Shown: piece by piece, positions 26,719 to 41,700 of the stretch
Layout of the letters: each line of letters begins with the position of its first letter
Numbering within the stretch: position 1 is the stretch's first letter
Source of the DNA: Hofstenia miamia
Lineage: Eukaryota > Xenacoelomorpha > Acoela > Hofsteniidae
DNA length: 64,000 bases
Reading direction: 5' to 3'
Assembly (NCBI GenBank): GCA_900660155.1
Contig: CABFPE010000274.1
Span: forward strand, 297,719-361,718
Notes under the pieces: model-generated
The model's input: only the letters and a program-made list of their open reading frames with translations
What the model was told of the DNA's origin: nothing
The model's database searches: none
Translations under genes and position numbers: made by a program

Positions 26719-29700
26719 TAATATTTCTCCGATTTTAGAAAAATATCTAATTTTTAAAAATATATTTTATTATAGCATGGGCGTAGCGAGGCCCCTCCCC
26801 CATTTTTGAACCTGAATTTATATCGAAAGTTAGCGATTTTGCAAAAAAATTCGTTTTGAGATTGAACTTTTACGGAGGACAGCTGTAGTTATTGAGATGT
26901 TATCGAAATATTGCTTGATTTCTCAGCAGGTTAAGATCCAGGAGCATTACTATCGTTCAAGTTAAGGAAAGTTATTACGATTACAAAATCAGTTCTCCAG
27001 ATAGGTTTGAGCTTATTTTGAGTGCTATAACTTACTTGTCAATCAGCATTGCAACCCCCTAGTGAAATAGTTATCTGCTAGTAGCTCTTACTGGATGTGG
27101 GACTGCATATTACGATCCGCGTTAAGCAGTTCAAAGATTTCTACTAAAAAACCACGCAAAAAATCTCCCGATGTCAGTGTTTACCGAGAGTGAGAATTTG
27201 CTGCAAAATTTTATAAGATGAAATTTAGATTTATGCTGTTTTTAAATATTTAGATGTATGCCTTTTCCGTTAAATTTCGTTCCCTTTTTTATTTTGCTTA
27301 AACTTTAAATAGTAGCAAACACTACTTATTCCAAAAATGTTTTTTACAATATCAAGGGGTAGTTTGAAAATACCAGATGTGATCATCGCAGATTGTTCAA
27401 ACAAATGCAACTGCTTACTAAATGTATCAGTCACGCTGGAAACGATTCAGCATAACAATTCTTATCTTAATTATATGCATTTGAAATTTTTTCTATGAAC
27501 TAGAAATGTGATCTAACTGCGTATAAAACACTATGTTATTTGTATAGCTAAAATACTGCAGTCCTTTATACACCGGTAGTTTTCTAAAATCTTTCAACAA
27601 ATAACTATAAATCAGTATTTATTTACAAATTGGAATTGTTTTTCTCATTATAATTTTTTTAAATATAAATCAAGAGTATTAGTTCTTGTCTAGGTTCATA
27701 TTTTTCCAGGAAACAGGACATAATCAAGCGTGGGCATAGTTTGTTTATGGTTTAGGCTAAAACATGAATATTGAATTTGCAAATCTGAACATATTGGTAA
27801 TATGTATTTAAAATATTAATACAGAATTTTGCAGAAAATAAATTTAAAACTGGCATTTTGTTTTATCAAGCGTGGGCATAGTTTGTTTATGGTTTAGGCT
27901 AAAACATGAATATTGAATTTGCAAATCTGAACATATTGGTAATATGTATTTAAAATATTAATACAGAATTTCGCAGAAAATAAATTTAAAACTGGCATTT
28001 TGTTTAAACTGAAAATATGTATCCATCGCGTAAAACATTAGTAAAATTGATGTTTGCTACTTGGCTTAATAAAAATTTCCTGAAAATATGTATTTAAATT
28101 AAATATGCCTAAATACTAGTTTTTTAGGACTATAATATCAAAAAATGGTAAATTATATCATTAATAGAAAAACACAATCAACTGTCATCTTTACTCACGA
28201 GTATTGTCTAAAGCTGCTCAGTGTAACATTAGAGATACAAAAATCTTATCTACATTTTTGAAAAATTACTCCAAGCCTATTAAGAATTTTAGAAACATTG
28301 GGATATTCACACATTTATTGGTGAATCTGTTGCCATGTATTGATATGCATCACTGTAGTAGTTATTCCTGTGCGGAATTATTTGAAATTATTAACTATTT
28401 TTCAATGAAAATTTCGTTTTCTTTGAAAAACTTTCAAATTCTTATTACTAATAATCATTGATTCATGAGATTTAGAGCAGATAACACCAACAACTAATCA
28501 TTTTTGGTCATCTTTATTAGTTCATGAGTTATGAACATATATTTTTTGAAGAAAGCATCAAATTCCTGTCAAGTTTGCAATTAACACATATAAAAATATT
28601 TGTATTTTAAGCAAATTTTCTTCAGATAAGTATTATTATTAAGATTAGAGTGGACATGACCCTGCCATCTCTGCCCAAGCAACTCGCGATTACTTATACT
28701 TTTTTTCTATTGAGTGCACAATGCACGTAAATGTTTCAAATAAATCATACGAAAATATTCATTTGGGGATTCATATGTAAGTTAGGCTGCTAATATTGTG
28801 GATCTGTTTCCATTTTATTAGCATGAGTTTTAGTCAGCATACTAAATTACAATATTGAAGTGGCACAGACACCCCGATATGAATATTAAGGTGGCGATAA
28901 TCACCCTTGCCAACCCACGTTCGACACAACTGGGATTCTTATCTGTTCAGTTTTTCGTTATATAAACACTGAAATGAAGCAAGGCCAATTATGGCATCAA
29001 TTGTTAATTTGATTTATTCATATGAAGAGTTCAATTTCCATTTTTTTTTGAAAAATGAGCTGAGACTAGATTTTATATTTACTGAGTGCTTTCTATCTTC
29101 TGTTGAAAGCTTGAAGTCTAAATTTAATTCAATTTTGTAGAATTTCTCTTCAAAAATCGTGTTTTGTACAAAACGCTATGTATCCAATTTCCTTTTTTTT
29201 CAAATTGCGATATATCCATCATCTTCACATTTCTGTGTAATCCGTTGTGTGAACTATTTCTTCAAATACATTCTCAAAATACAAATCGTTCTCGACTGAC
29301 ACATGGGTATCTGTGGTTGTATATTGACGTTAGTGAGCCACATATAGCAACCTCGTCATCTGTCTGATCGCTTCATCACTACTAAGCTGTTGTGCTTTAT
29401 GGAATCTAAATATCTCCCCGAACTGGCAAAAACATGCAGTTGCTCTAAGTTCCCGGCTTACGAATCATTTACCGGCAGCCTTCAAAGTCCTTTTAATGTT
29501 GAAATACAAAATAAAGGATAGGTCGCGTTTTGAAAAAAACTGAAATGCGTAAATATTGGAAGTTTTTATCCACACGGAACGTAAATACAGCTACATCAGT
29601 AATGGTAAACGTGAAACTTATCATAATTCTAACCAGTATTCTATATAACATTACCATATTAGATATAAAGTCATTTCAATGACTCAGCAGAAATTCTGAA

Positions 29701-32700
29701 AAATCATAAAAAAGGATTTATCGTGTTTTGAAAACGAAGTCTTCATATATGGACTACTGATGCATTAAAATTACGATTTCGTAAATTATTCAAATTTTTT
29801 AATGTATTTCATGGATACTAGCACTTTGTAACACATGTTCTTTGTAAGGTTAAAAGAAAATTTTAAAATCTGAACTTTCATTTTTGCGTGAGGTGGCTTA
29901 AATGCTTTTGAAGCAATCATTGTCAGTCATTAAACGAATTATTTCATTCATACATGTTCTCAGCTGCACAAGTGATATGGGATGTGACATGTATTCTATA
30001 AATTTTTTATAACAAGTCACTATTGTGGTTATAAAAATTTAAGACATTGTTTTACTCGACATGCGAATTCTAAAAGAAGATGTGAGTTAGAGGAGAGCGA
30101 GAAGAATTGTTTTTTAGAGAGCAACGTTTTGATATTGCCTATTTAATAGCAATAAAATTTGTAAGCTGTAATAAATTTGTTAAAACTATAACAAATTTCA
30201 AATTTGAATTGTGTTTATGTTTTTGACAGTAACTCATGTATTCACATTGAAGATTGACCAAGCTACACCTTTTCACATTGATTAGCGAACAAAATTTATT
30301 GATTAACGAACAAAAGTTATTTATTAACAAACAAAAGAAAATAATTAATGAACAAAAGAAATTGATTAGCGAACATTTTTTAATGTTATTTAAACAAATC
30401 TTTGAGAACAATCGGGTTTTGTAGTGTATGTATTTGAACATTGGAGTACATATTTATCCAATATTACCTAATTTATCCCTAATTTAATTGGAATTTCCTA
30501 ATAATGATCCAATCACCTTGCAATTTGGCAGGTAACTTCTCTTAACATAGAAAATTAAATAAATATAGTGATATTGCACATTGTTAGCATATTTTTGCTG
30601 AGTTCAGCATTTTTAAACACAAGATCAACAAAATATGCAATTTCTTATGTGTTTACTGATGGAATGAATCGATGTAATTTTGTCCTTTTATACAAATTGT
30701 GCTGTACAAGAACTTTATTCCACCTGTGCTACAAAAATTGTAACAAAATGCATAATCGGGAATGAAACGTGCTAAATATTAACAAACAAATTTCCAAAAA
30801 ACTTAGTATTCTGTACTTTTTCCTAGTTAGTCTTTCTTGAAGCAGTGTTTTAGCTAAAAAAATTCTAAATTGTTAACTCTGTGTTGTAAGTGATCAACAT
30901 ATTCTTCTGGGAAGATGTTGTTCTAGAAAAAATAAAGAACTGTTGTAAGGTTGGCATCAACAAGAGGAGCCAACCTGCACTGTATAGCAAGTATATCACC
31001 TCTTCAGTTGGGTAGTTTATAAGCAGTAGATTTATAAAGCATTGGTAAATATTAATAATGCGTCTTGACAAAACACCGCTGAAAATCAATGCTATGTATT
31101 TGCAATGAGTTTTATTAAGATGTTCACAAATTGTAAGGCTATTTTCACAAGATTCATGTAATCATCGCGAAGACAGTTTTGGCGAAGATATGCCTATTGG
31201 GTTGTGGCATTGTGTTAGAGTGGTTCTGAATTTTTTGTATTTTTATGTTAGTGTTTTGTATCAGATGTTTATTAAAGTCCTTTTCAATATCATCTAATTC
31301 ATGTTTGGTGAGAATAGTGGGTGCAGCGGATTATTAATTGAACTAGCAGAATTAAAGAGTTTCAATGTGAGGTGTTCTCTGCGGTAGTTGATCTGAACAC
31401 AATCCTTGGAGGCTACCAATAAGGACTAAGCAACTATTGCATCTGTATGATTTTGTAATATCGTTCCTTTCTCAGCTCTATATTTAATGTCTATCACACC
31501 GTATCATGTATCGTATACAATACCTTGCCAGAATCATACTGTACGTTTGCGTGCATTCGTCTATTTTTCCCAAACTATGTGTATTATTGATAAATGCACG
31601 TATATCGGATTATATATATATATATATTTAAAGTTCACTTATGTGGTGGCTAATATTCAGTATTTTGCATTCATTTTATTTAGATACACATATTCTGTTG
31701 TTGGTTGCTAAGAAATTAGTTTTAATTGTTTTATAGTTGAAATTGGTTGTAACGCAGTGATGGACACATGGTCTAGAAAAATATGAAATGACAAACTCAT
31801 AAATGGATATTCTTTGCTAGATATATGCTAAAAATAAGTTTTTTTAACAATCATGGTAAATTTTTTTCATAGTAATTCAGCCCTTTCTCTACTTGTAAAC
31901 GTTCACATTGTTGCTCCTCAATTGTGTTGGATTCGCACTAAGTTAAAGTCTACATAATTCATATAGGTTAGTTAAAATTTTGCATAAACTTCTTAAAAAA
32001 TCAGAACATCATTATTGGTCTGCTTTTAGATAATGTTGAAAAGATGGTGATTTTGGCTGAATATCTTTTAAAGAAAAATGCTCTAACAGCGTGCGAGATG
32101 ATTGTTCAATCATCGCTTCAACTCGAGTGCAAAATGTCAGATTTTCTCTTTTTAAGGTGTCTTCTCACTGCTGCCCGCATCCTTGCCGCATTGAATAAAG
32201 TAGAAAGTGCTCGAATCTTGTATCAGGTTAGTTTCATGCATTTGAATTATAATTCATATCCCGTTAAAAATTATAGCTTTCTTTGTTTGCGGAATTTTCT
32301 ATGTTTCAAGTAGTCGAATAACGTTTAACATATTAATATATCGCGAATATTCAAATATATTTATCCTAATCTATGGTTCAATTCAATAAAATCAAAATAT
32401 TTAACTCAGGTTCACTATGCTTGAAACTATTTAACTGAAACATTCTAAATGTACCCAACGAACATTTTTCATCATGGTTGACAATTTGCTCGCAAATGTT
32501 GTTAAAAGATTCGTAATGTAGTTCGAAGTGCTCCTTTGCTGGAATGCTACAAATTTGCAATTTTTTAAATTTCCAAACCAAGTTTTTTTAGATTATGTAA
32601 TTGACTACATATATGCGTTTTAATTTTTTCTACAATATGCTTTGATTAAAATGCAATAGGTTTACCGTATTTTGGATATAATTATTACCCTGTTTCTCTC

Positions 32701-35700
32701 TGAAATTTACAAGAGCCTAGTGGTTGCATAAACTAAATCAAGAGGTATTTTTACTAGCAAAGTTGTCTAAATACGTCATGCAACCGTGGCAGCCCCACTG
32801 TGGGGTGAAACAATTTTCAACGATACGATTTTTGTACATGCATTTACCGGCCTAAAGTCCGTTAAGAAAATTCTAAGAAATCTCCGTAACCTACCGGCCA
32901 AAATTATAACAATATTTCTTGTTTTATTCGATAAGGAGGGAATATTTTGCTTATTGAGGAAGAATATCCAATGAAAATCTAAAGTTTGGGGGAAATTTTA
33001 TTGTTTCAACAGGGTACAGTACAATTAGAATATTAATTTAATTCCTCTCTATAATCTCTCAAATTTTATTGTAAATTGCGTTGTTCTATTTCCAATGTTT
33101 TGGAACTAGCTAATAATTTTCATAGAAGTTGTATTTATAAAAAGAAAATTCAATCTGCCGGATCTACACTTGAAAAATTAAGAAACTTCATAAAAATATA
33201 GACGTTTAAATGATTGCGTTTTGCAAAACAACTCTTCGTCAAATTTTAATATAGTTGGCTGCAAAAAAATGAGACTAGAAAAAAGGCATATTACTTTTGA
33301 ACTACTGAACGTAACAACTCAAGAAAGGTAAGATTTTAAAGATACATTAAAGGACTATAAGTAAAAAGCATCAAAGTCTAATTTGTTTTCCTCCTGTAGA
33401 AATAACTTCATTCAAACGAACTGAAACTGATTTCATTAAATTGGACTTCATTTCAGATGTCAAAATGTGTTGACTTTCTTGGATTTTTTCTTTTAAATCG
33501 GATATATTTTTCGGATTTTTCTTCTCAACGTCATTTTTCAATATCTGCCACACGTTTTCGATTGGAGAAAGATCAGCAGAACTTGGTGGCCATTGCAAAA
33601 ACTGGATATTATTTTCAGAAAACCAATTTTTTGTCTTTGCTGACGTGTGCGGGGTTGCTCCGTCCTGTTGGAGTATCCATCCATCATCATATAAAGCATC
33701 AGCATAAGGCATAAATTCAGCTATAATTTGGCAATATCTTTGACTGTCGATTGTGGCTTTTCCGTCTAAAATTTTCAAATAAAACCCACGATAGGAAAGT
33801 GCTCCCCAAACCATAATTTTTTGGTCGAACTTTGGAACCGCTTTTGTTGGTCTTGGACATTTCTTTGACGACCACACTTGTACTTTGTTTCTGTGTAGTT
33901 GAAATACGCACTCATCAGTTATCCAAACATCTTCAAAAGTGTAGTCTTTCCAATCTTTCACGAAATTTAATCTTTTTTCTTGATGTTCTTTTGTAATCAG
34001 AAGTCGATTTTTTCTGCCAATTTTTGTAACTCCACTTTTTTTCAGTGTTCTCTGAACTGTGGTTTAATGCACAGAGATGTCGGCTTCAGTTTGAAGTCGG
34101 TTTGCAATTTTTTTCCCAGAAATATAGGGATTTTTGAGAGCAATTGCGACTGTTTTCTGAATGAATTTTCCAATAATTTTTCGAGGGCGTCCACTTCCTT
34201 TTCTTCTTTTGAGAGATTCTCCTTGTCGAATTTTTTTCAGCTTTCGAAAATAAGTTGATCTAGAAATTTGCGATGTCGCAAAGGCGTTTTCAAGCTGTTC
34301 CAACGTTTCCATTCCGAAGAAATCAAGTAGAAACTTTGCAAAGCAAAACAATTTGTTTGGTAAGTGTTTTCAAATAATTACGAAGTACCAGTTTTTGTTT
34401 GACCATTTTAAAGTTCACAAAATTCTCGTTGTCTTTTATTTTTATAGTTTTCCTCTAAAACGTCTCAATACGTTTCCACAAAGCGTGAAAAAATAGGTGT
34501 TCAGTCTCATTTTTTTTTGCAGCCAACTATAGTTTGACAATTTAGAACAGAGAATATAACTTTTCTTGCCTTTTTTCTACACAAAAATACTCAGAATATA
34601 AGAAGCTTGTGCAAGTTCTTTGGTCATCACTGTACCAAAAAAACACTACAATGCTTCATTCCCGTCACCATTCACAGACCATACTATTAGTAAATATTAA
34701 TATAAAATTAACAAAGAGTATTATACAAACGAAAACCAAAGAAAACAAAAAACGGAAACTTCCAGCAAGCTTCTAAAAACAAAGTTAAATATTTGCAAGG
34801 GACGAAACAAGTAGACATGAACATACAAAGATGTAACAGAGGTATGGACAAAACTAAACAATAAATGAACACACGAACAAGACAAAGAAACTAAACAAAA
34901 GATAAACCAAAATCTAAATCAAAGTAATAAGTTAAATAGAAACTCATTCACATATACTTACTGAGGCGTTAAAAAGGACTGGTCGATTAGTTAAAAAGAT
35001 ATCTACATGTATAAAATCTGTACCAGTCACAACTATAATTTTAATAATCTTTTGCTTTTAATACAATATTCGATTGCTGTATCAAAGTTCGATGTACTAA
35101 GTAAGTCTGAAAACATGAAAGTCTGCTGGTTTTGTGGTATTCGGGCTGTACAGTGAAATATCAAATGCTTGGGTTCTCATTTTCGTTGTTTCATAATCTG
35201 AATAATGGTGTATCAATTGTCTAGAAAAGAAGAATTTATTACGATTTATAATTCTATTTAATGTGAACTTGTACATAATTGTTTTATAATAAGGGCGAAT
35301 TGATGCTATTCTTAATTTTTGAAGAAATTTTTGGGTGTTGAGACTTGTAATATGCCAATAATTTGATGCTTTCTCAAAGATTTTTTGGATATCAGGTTCA
35401 CAATAATTACAAAAATCACTTAATGTTCTTTCTTTTGATTGATGGTTTAAATGCTAATGTCGAACCCCGTTTGTATACTATAAAGTTTTGCAGACTTTCT
35501 GGCTCAATATCTTGGTTAAATTGAATCGGCTCCCAATAAGTTTTTGGATTGGGAATAATCTCGTCTAATTGTGCGCTACAGGCATTGGGGTTTAATTGGA
35601 ATTTTAGACGTTGCAAGGTTCCTAGAGTATTAGATAATGAGGGGCATATTGTTTTAAAAGATTTAGGTAGAGTGATATGACTAAGCATGTCCATTAAATT

Positions 35701-38700
35701 ACTTTTAATACTAAATGATTGAATGATTTTAGAGTACAACCTATTTATGGGATGCCATTCGGTTTTTAGTATTGTGAATATGATATTTGTTTTATATGCT
35801 AATTGATAGTAGTATATGTTACCTAGTTGAATTCCTCCTCTTGCAATACAATAGTTTAGTAGGACGTGAGTGATCTTTATTATTCCATACTGCATTATTT
35901 ATCGCGGCTTGAATTGAATTATTTACTGGTAAAATTGAATTTTATATAATAACTTAGTTAACAATAATACATTCATGCCCTTGGCTTTGCCATAGATGGA
36001 CATTTTCCGATTTGAAATGAAATTAATTAATAATTTATTATCCGCTAATTCTACTAAATTCGACCAGGTGTTTGAAGTACTTGGCTAGGCTATCTTAATT
36101 TGATGCGATTAGTGTAATATCATCAGCAATTGCAGATATTTTATTTATATGTCGGCGTAAATAAAGCTGTGAATTTGGTTCAGGAAGGGTTCTACTGTGA
36201 AATTAAACAGTACGAATGACAAGGAGCATCCCTGTCGGACGCCCCTCTGCACCTGTACTGCTGGAGACAGAAAACCATTGATTAATAAATAAGATTTATT
36301 GTCTGAGTATAATGCACGAATAAGGTTTAAAATAATGTCAGGTAGACCAAGCTTTTCTAGTGTATTAAACAAAAGTTCGTGATCAATTAAGTCGTATGAT
36401 TTATTAAAGTCAATATTGAGTATTCCCATATCAATGTTGTTTATTCTACATATGTCAGTAATACATTGGATTGTTGAAATGTTTAATGAAGAGTTTCTCG
36501 CCTTTATAAAGCCAGTTTGCGTTGCATATATGTATTTTTGTCCTAAAGGTCCAAGTCTACGATTAAGGATATGACATAAAATTTTTAGATCAATATTTAA
36601 TAGAGAGGACTTTGGATGTTCTAAATCTTTCCCCTTTTTGGTAATAATCTAATTAATGCATTGGAAATACTATTAGAAATTTGGCCATATTTTAAAATTG
36701 ATTCAATTAGTAGTAAATAATGCGGTGCAAGGATCGAGCCAAAAGTCTTATAGAACGGCAGCATTAATTATATTAATAATAATATTCCGGGAGAATTTTT
36801 TAGTTTATCTATTGCTAAATGAATTTCGTCAATGGATATGCTCTGATTTAGAAGATTGTAATCATCTATAGAAATTTTGGAATAGATAAAACTCATTTTC
36901 AATTCTGACCTCGGATTTTTTATATAAATGTTTGTAAACATCAGTGAAAGTGTTAATAATATCCTCTTGGTTGTCAGAAATAGTCTTATTGCTTAATTGA
37001 GCTCGTTCGATATTTAGCTTATCCATTGACTTTTTTATGTAGTTTTTGATGTCATTAGTGCTGCCCTCATCGACCTCATGCTCGATGTTTTTGATATATT
37101 CGAGTTCGTCCTGGACCTGTAAGTTTTGAATTTTGCGCAATTCTGATTCATAATATATCCTGAATTGTTCACAATTTTACATGTCCGTGGTCAGAGAATT
37201 TAGTTGCTTTTCACACTACTTGGCTTTATAAAAGCGATCTCTTTCAATGGCTTTCTGTTTTATCTGCAGATAGTTTTTAAACCTTCCCTTCGTTTTCGTC
37301 CATTTAGTTTAAATTTTAGTTTCATTAACCTGTTCAAGTTATTATTGAGTAAATTAGAATTCATTTGCCACACACCTGGTCTTTTTGGAATATCAGTTTG
37401 GAAGTATGTCAATAGTGGTTTATGATCGGATAAATGGATAGATAATACTTTAGATTCAGCAAAACAATGGTCTATCCGAGAAGAGTACATGCTAGAATTA
37501 TTAAAATATGTATGATAATAGTTTTCAGCATAGACGGCAGTATCAACTAGGTTATACCTATGCAGAAAAAATATTATTTAGGTAATTGTATATAGTCAGG
37601 GTTAGGTTGGACAATGATTGCGAATTGTAAACATCTTTAGGTAAATAAAAGCAATTTGAGTCTCCTATACTTAGTAGGGATTTAAATTTTAATGAGGTGA
37701 GAGAGGAGTCTATGGTAGACTTATAGTCCTCCTTTCCTAAATAGTGGTTAATTAGTACTAAATTGTTTGATTTTTGATAGAAAATTTGAGCTGCTGGGCA
37801 TTGATATTTTAGACTTAGTTTCGGGCTGTTGTTATTGCATAAGGTTACTAGCCCCCTTTCCTTGCAGTAGTTTTCTCAGTTATGAAATAACTGAAGCCTT
37901 TTTTGTTTAAGAGGTTTTGTATTGAAGCTGAAATATCAGTGATTTTGGTTTCTTGCAGAAATACATAGTCGGTTTTAGTAAGGGCTATTGAACGTATGAT
38001 TTTTGAAAACTTGCTTTGGCAAGCAATCCCGTTTGTGATATAATTAACTATTTTTAACATAGCACATATTAAGAGGAAAAGGGGCAATAAAGACCTATAT
38101 GAAACATTTGGAGCTGTTATTACGAGGAAAACTTAAGAGGTAAAGTTACTAAGTGCAGAAGATGACACTATAGGAGGGCTGGTACTTTCAACAATTTTCA
38201 GGGGCTTAGGATAAAAAAGGCCTAATTCCGTCCTAGAGCCTGTTAAGGCTGCTGGCTTTGGGAACGAGACTTTACGCTTATGGGGTGTAGTGAAGGCATA
38301 GAACCTTCACTGTTGTGACGGAGATAGTAGCGGCGGGCTAAGGACGTGGGGACAGACAGGGATTTTGGGCTGCGCGTCGGTGTTGCTGGAATTGTATCCA
38401 CCTCTTCTGATGTCTGAGCTTGTCGGCTGCATTCTTCTGCTTGATCCGGTTTCTTTCTCTCTTCCAGCCTTGCTGCTTTGTATGCGGCCCAGACATCGTT
38501 GGCCCATTCTGGTACTGGCAAACGGTTGTAGCACTTAGTGTCCTGTATAATTGCAAGTTGAGCAGATAGTGATTGCGGGCAGTCGCATATGATGCGGAGG
38601 TCCTCCAACGCTTCAAAGCCGCCTTGTTCCTTGAGTGTTTCATTCCAATTATGCAGGTTTGCTTGTTCAAGCCAATTCTTTATTTCTACCGACACAGTTG

Positions 38701-41700
38701 GCTGCACGCTATTGAAGTTGTTTCTGTGCTCAAGGCTCTTGATCTTTCCTATATCTTTTAGGCCAGAACGCCAATGAAGAAGTGCAAACTGATTCCTAGG
38801 TTCCCAAGTAGCTGGAAAGTTCAACATGTTGATACGAAAAACGTTGGCAAATTAATTCTTGCCTACTAGTGGTACTCTCTTTTTTTTCATTCCGTTGGCG
38901 CAAGTGATTTTCTTGCTATTTCGATAGGGTTCTCAAAGAGAACAGCCATGTCTTCTGCAACATCCGGTGAGCCGATTATTTGTAGTCTCGCAAGAGCCTC
39001 GAGAAGCGTCGAGGAGTGACCAGAGTTCGGGAAATTTGAATCTTGTTGAGAGCTTCTGGGCTCACGTTCTTGATTATCTGGCAAAATGAAAGTTGTAGTG
39101 AAATTTTGGAACTTGCTGGTGTCAAAGCTCAGTTCTTTGATGTTTTCCGGAGCTTGCAATGTGAGAGGAGCACCAACAGCGGATTTGGGCGAGGTAACAG
39201 CTTGGGCATAGGACGACATATTTCAAAATGAAAAGGCAGTAGTGATATACACAAAAACAAACAATTTATAATTTGAAGAATGGAGGGAGGAGGGAGCTTC
39301 AGGTTGAAGAGTGGAGAAATGGAAGCTTCGTTGGATGGTGTAAACAAAGGAGGATGAACTTCAAGGGAACCAACAAACTTCAGAGAAACACGGGAAAATG
39401 ACAGGAGAGCGAAAGCGATGCAAAAAACGCGAAAAGCAAGAGCAATGAAAGTGTTGACAACTGTTGCCAATACCCACGCCATATATGTATAACGCTATTT
39501 TAATTTTCAGCTATTAAATCATTTCTATTAATAATTGTATTATAGAAGCTTCTCTAACTTTTGTATAGATTTTGGAAAATTTTTGTTCACTGAAAACATA
39601 TGTAATAAAAATTCATTTGATAACGAAAATTTATGTTTCAGGGTAACATTTTCATAAATTTGTCAAAAAAATTTAATATTGTATCGAATTATTCGAACAT
39701 TCGAATACATTCATATAGAATAATGTTAGGGTTAGGGTTCATGTATTCGAATAATGGACTCGGATATTCAAATGGCTGGTTAAACTAAATTCTACAGAGG
39801 TTTTGTTACCTTTCCATAAGCTAGCGTCCTACAGTTACTTTTCCTGCTCACGAAGCCATTTTCCCTTGACTTTCTCTGCTAGTAAAAATACTATCTATAA
39901 TTAAGCAGAGTTCCAACAGAATTGGTCTATGAACTTTTCAGTTCGGTTTGATTTCGGCTTGTAACATCTCATTTGCAAAACGGCGTGAAGCTGTTCGAAA
40001 TTTTTAAAATGACGAAAATACGTCATTTTATTTAAAGAATATACGTTAATGCTGGATTGAAACTTACAAAATTCCTAGAATTTCATGATGTTTTCTCGTT
40101 ATGGCAATGCAAAGAGGGAAGGCTACGAGGGGCGTTCTTAAAACATTGTTGTAAAGTTTTTTTTCGAATTTGGAATGAATATTTATTTCGATTTAAGTTT
40201 GTAAATGAATATTCAAATTTTTCCGTTTTACCGTTACTTATTTTGTGCAGTTTTTCTTGGTGAAAAGGTTCAAGTTTTGAACGGTTTATTTCGGTTTGNT
40301 TTAAAGAATATACGTTAATGCTGGATCGAAACTTACAAAATTCCTATAATTTCATGATGTTTTCTCGCTATGGCAATGCAAAGATGGAAGGCTACGAGGG
40401 GCGTTCTTAAAACATTGTTGTAAATTTTTTTCCGAATTTGGAATTAATATTTATTTCGGTTTAAGTTGATTTAAGTTTTGTAAATGAATATTCAAATTTT
40501 TCCGTTTTACCTTTTCTTATTTTTGTGCAGTTTTTCTGTTTGAAAAGGTTCAAGTTATTCGCTTTCAACGGTTTAGTTCGGTTTGGCTCATTTTATGAAA
40601 ATTGGAACTTCTTGCATCTCTGTAATTAAGTATGATGGTCTTCAGATCAAACGATCACTTTTTAAGGTTTATTTCTTAAGGCCTGTCAATCTTTCGCGGA
40701 AATCCGCGGTTTTGGTGAAATTTTGAATGGGTCTCGAGATTTGTAAAAATATGCAATAAAAACAGGGGGAATATTTTTCAATAAAATTGGAAAATGTTAT
40801 ATTTTAATTATTATAGGCAAATTAACAGTAAAATGTTCATAGTTTTGAGTAACTTTTCGAGATTATCTCATTTTTTTTAGATTTGAGATTGGTATCGTTT
40901 GTATGAATCGACCACTTCATATTACCCTATATATTTTAAATGCGGTGAGCTCGCATGTGCATTATTCCACATTGAAAATATTTTCGCGGAAATTGTTCGT
41001 AACTGTTGACAGGCCTGTTTCTTAGTGAACTCGGGAAGAACTCACTAGTTGCATGCTTAATTATTTTTTCGTCATACAATGGTTTGCTTTTATCTTTAAT
41101 GGATTTCTGTAATAGAACTTTTTCTTGTGTTTTTGTTTTTTTAAGTATTAAAGTATCACAATATCCATTTATACAAGTATGTGTACACTGTACACCACAA
41201 AAGGGCAGCAAGCAAAAGAAAAATATAAAAAGCTAATGAAGACTAACACAAGTGTGGAAAGTGTGTTATCATTTGTGATGATAGTAAAAGTAAATTAAAT
41301 ACAAATAGTTTGAATATTTGCGTATACTTCAGTCTGAATATTGGAAAGTTTTTCTACCGTAATAATTACAGAAACAACTCTCTATATCTTATTTTTAGGA
41401 GTGTATTTCCAAGTCCCATTGCTTAGACAGTATCGATTTTGAGGTTGAAGCCACCGTTGAACTTTCATTTATTTTGCTTGAAAATGGTCTTTGGATTGAA
41501 TCAATCATCTTCAATGAACGTTTATTTGGATTACTAGAAATTCTTTTCACGAATCCCGACTCTGTTACGCACTGGACTTCAGATTGGCTGTTTCATTGCA
41601 AAGTCGAAGTCCTATTGAATTTATCAACGGCGTATAGAGAATTGGATGACCTTTCAGAGGCTACGAAATATAAGGTTTTTTTGTTTAAAAGTTCTAAATT

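Noticed and set aside
30139-30441. 100-codon minus frame with LINKFCS-type repeats
   Set aside because: It arises from a 21-bp minisatellite whose length is a multiple of three.
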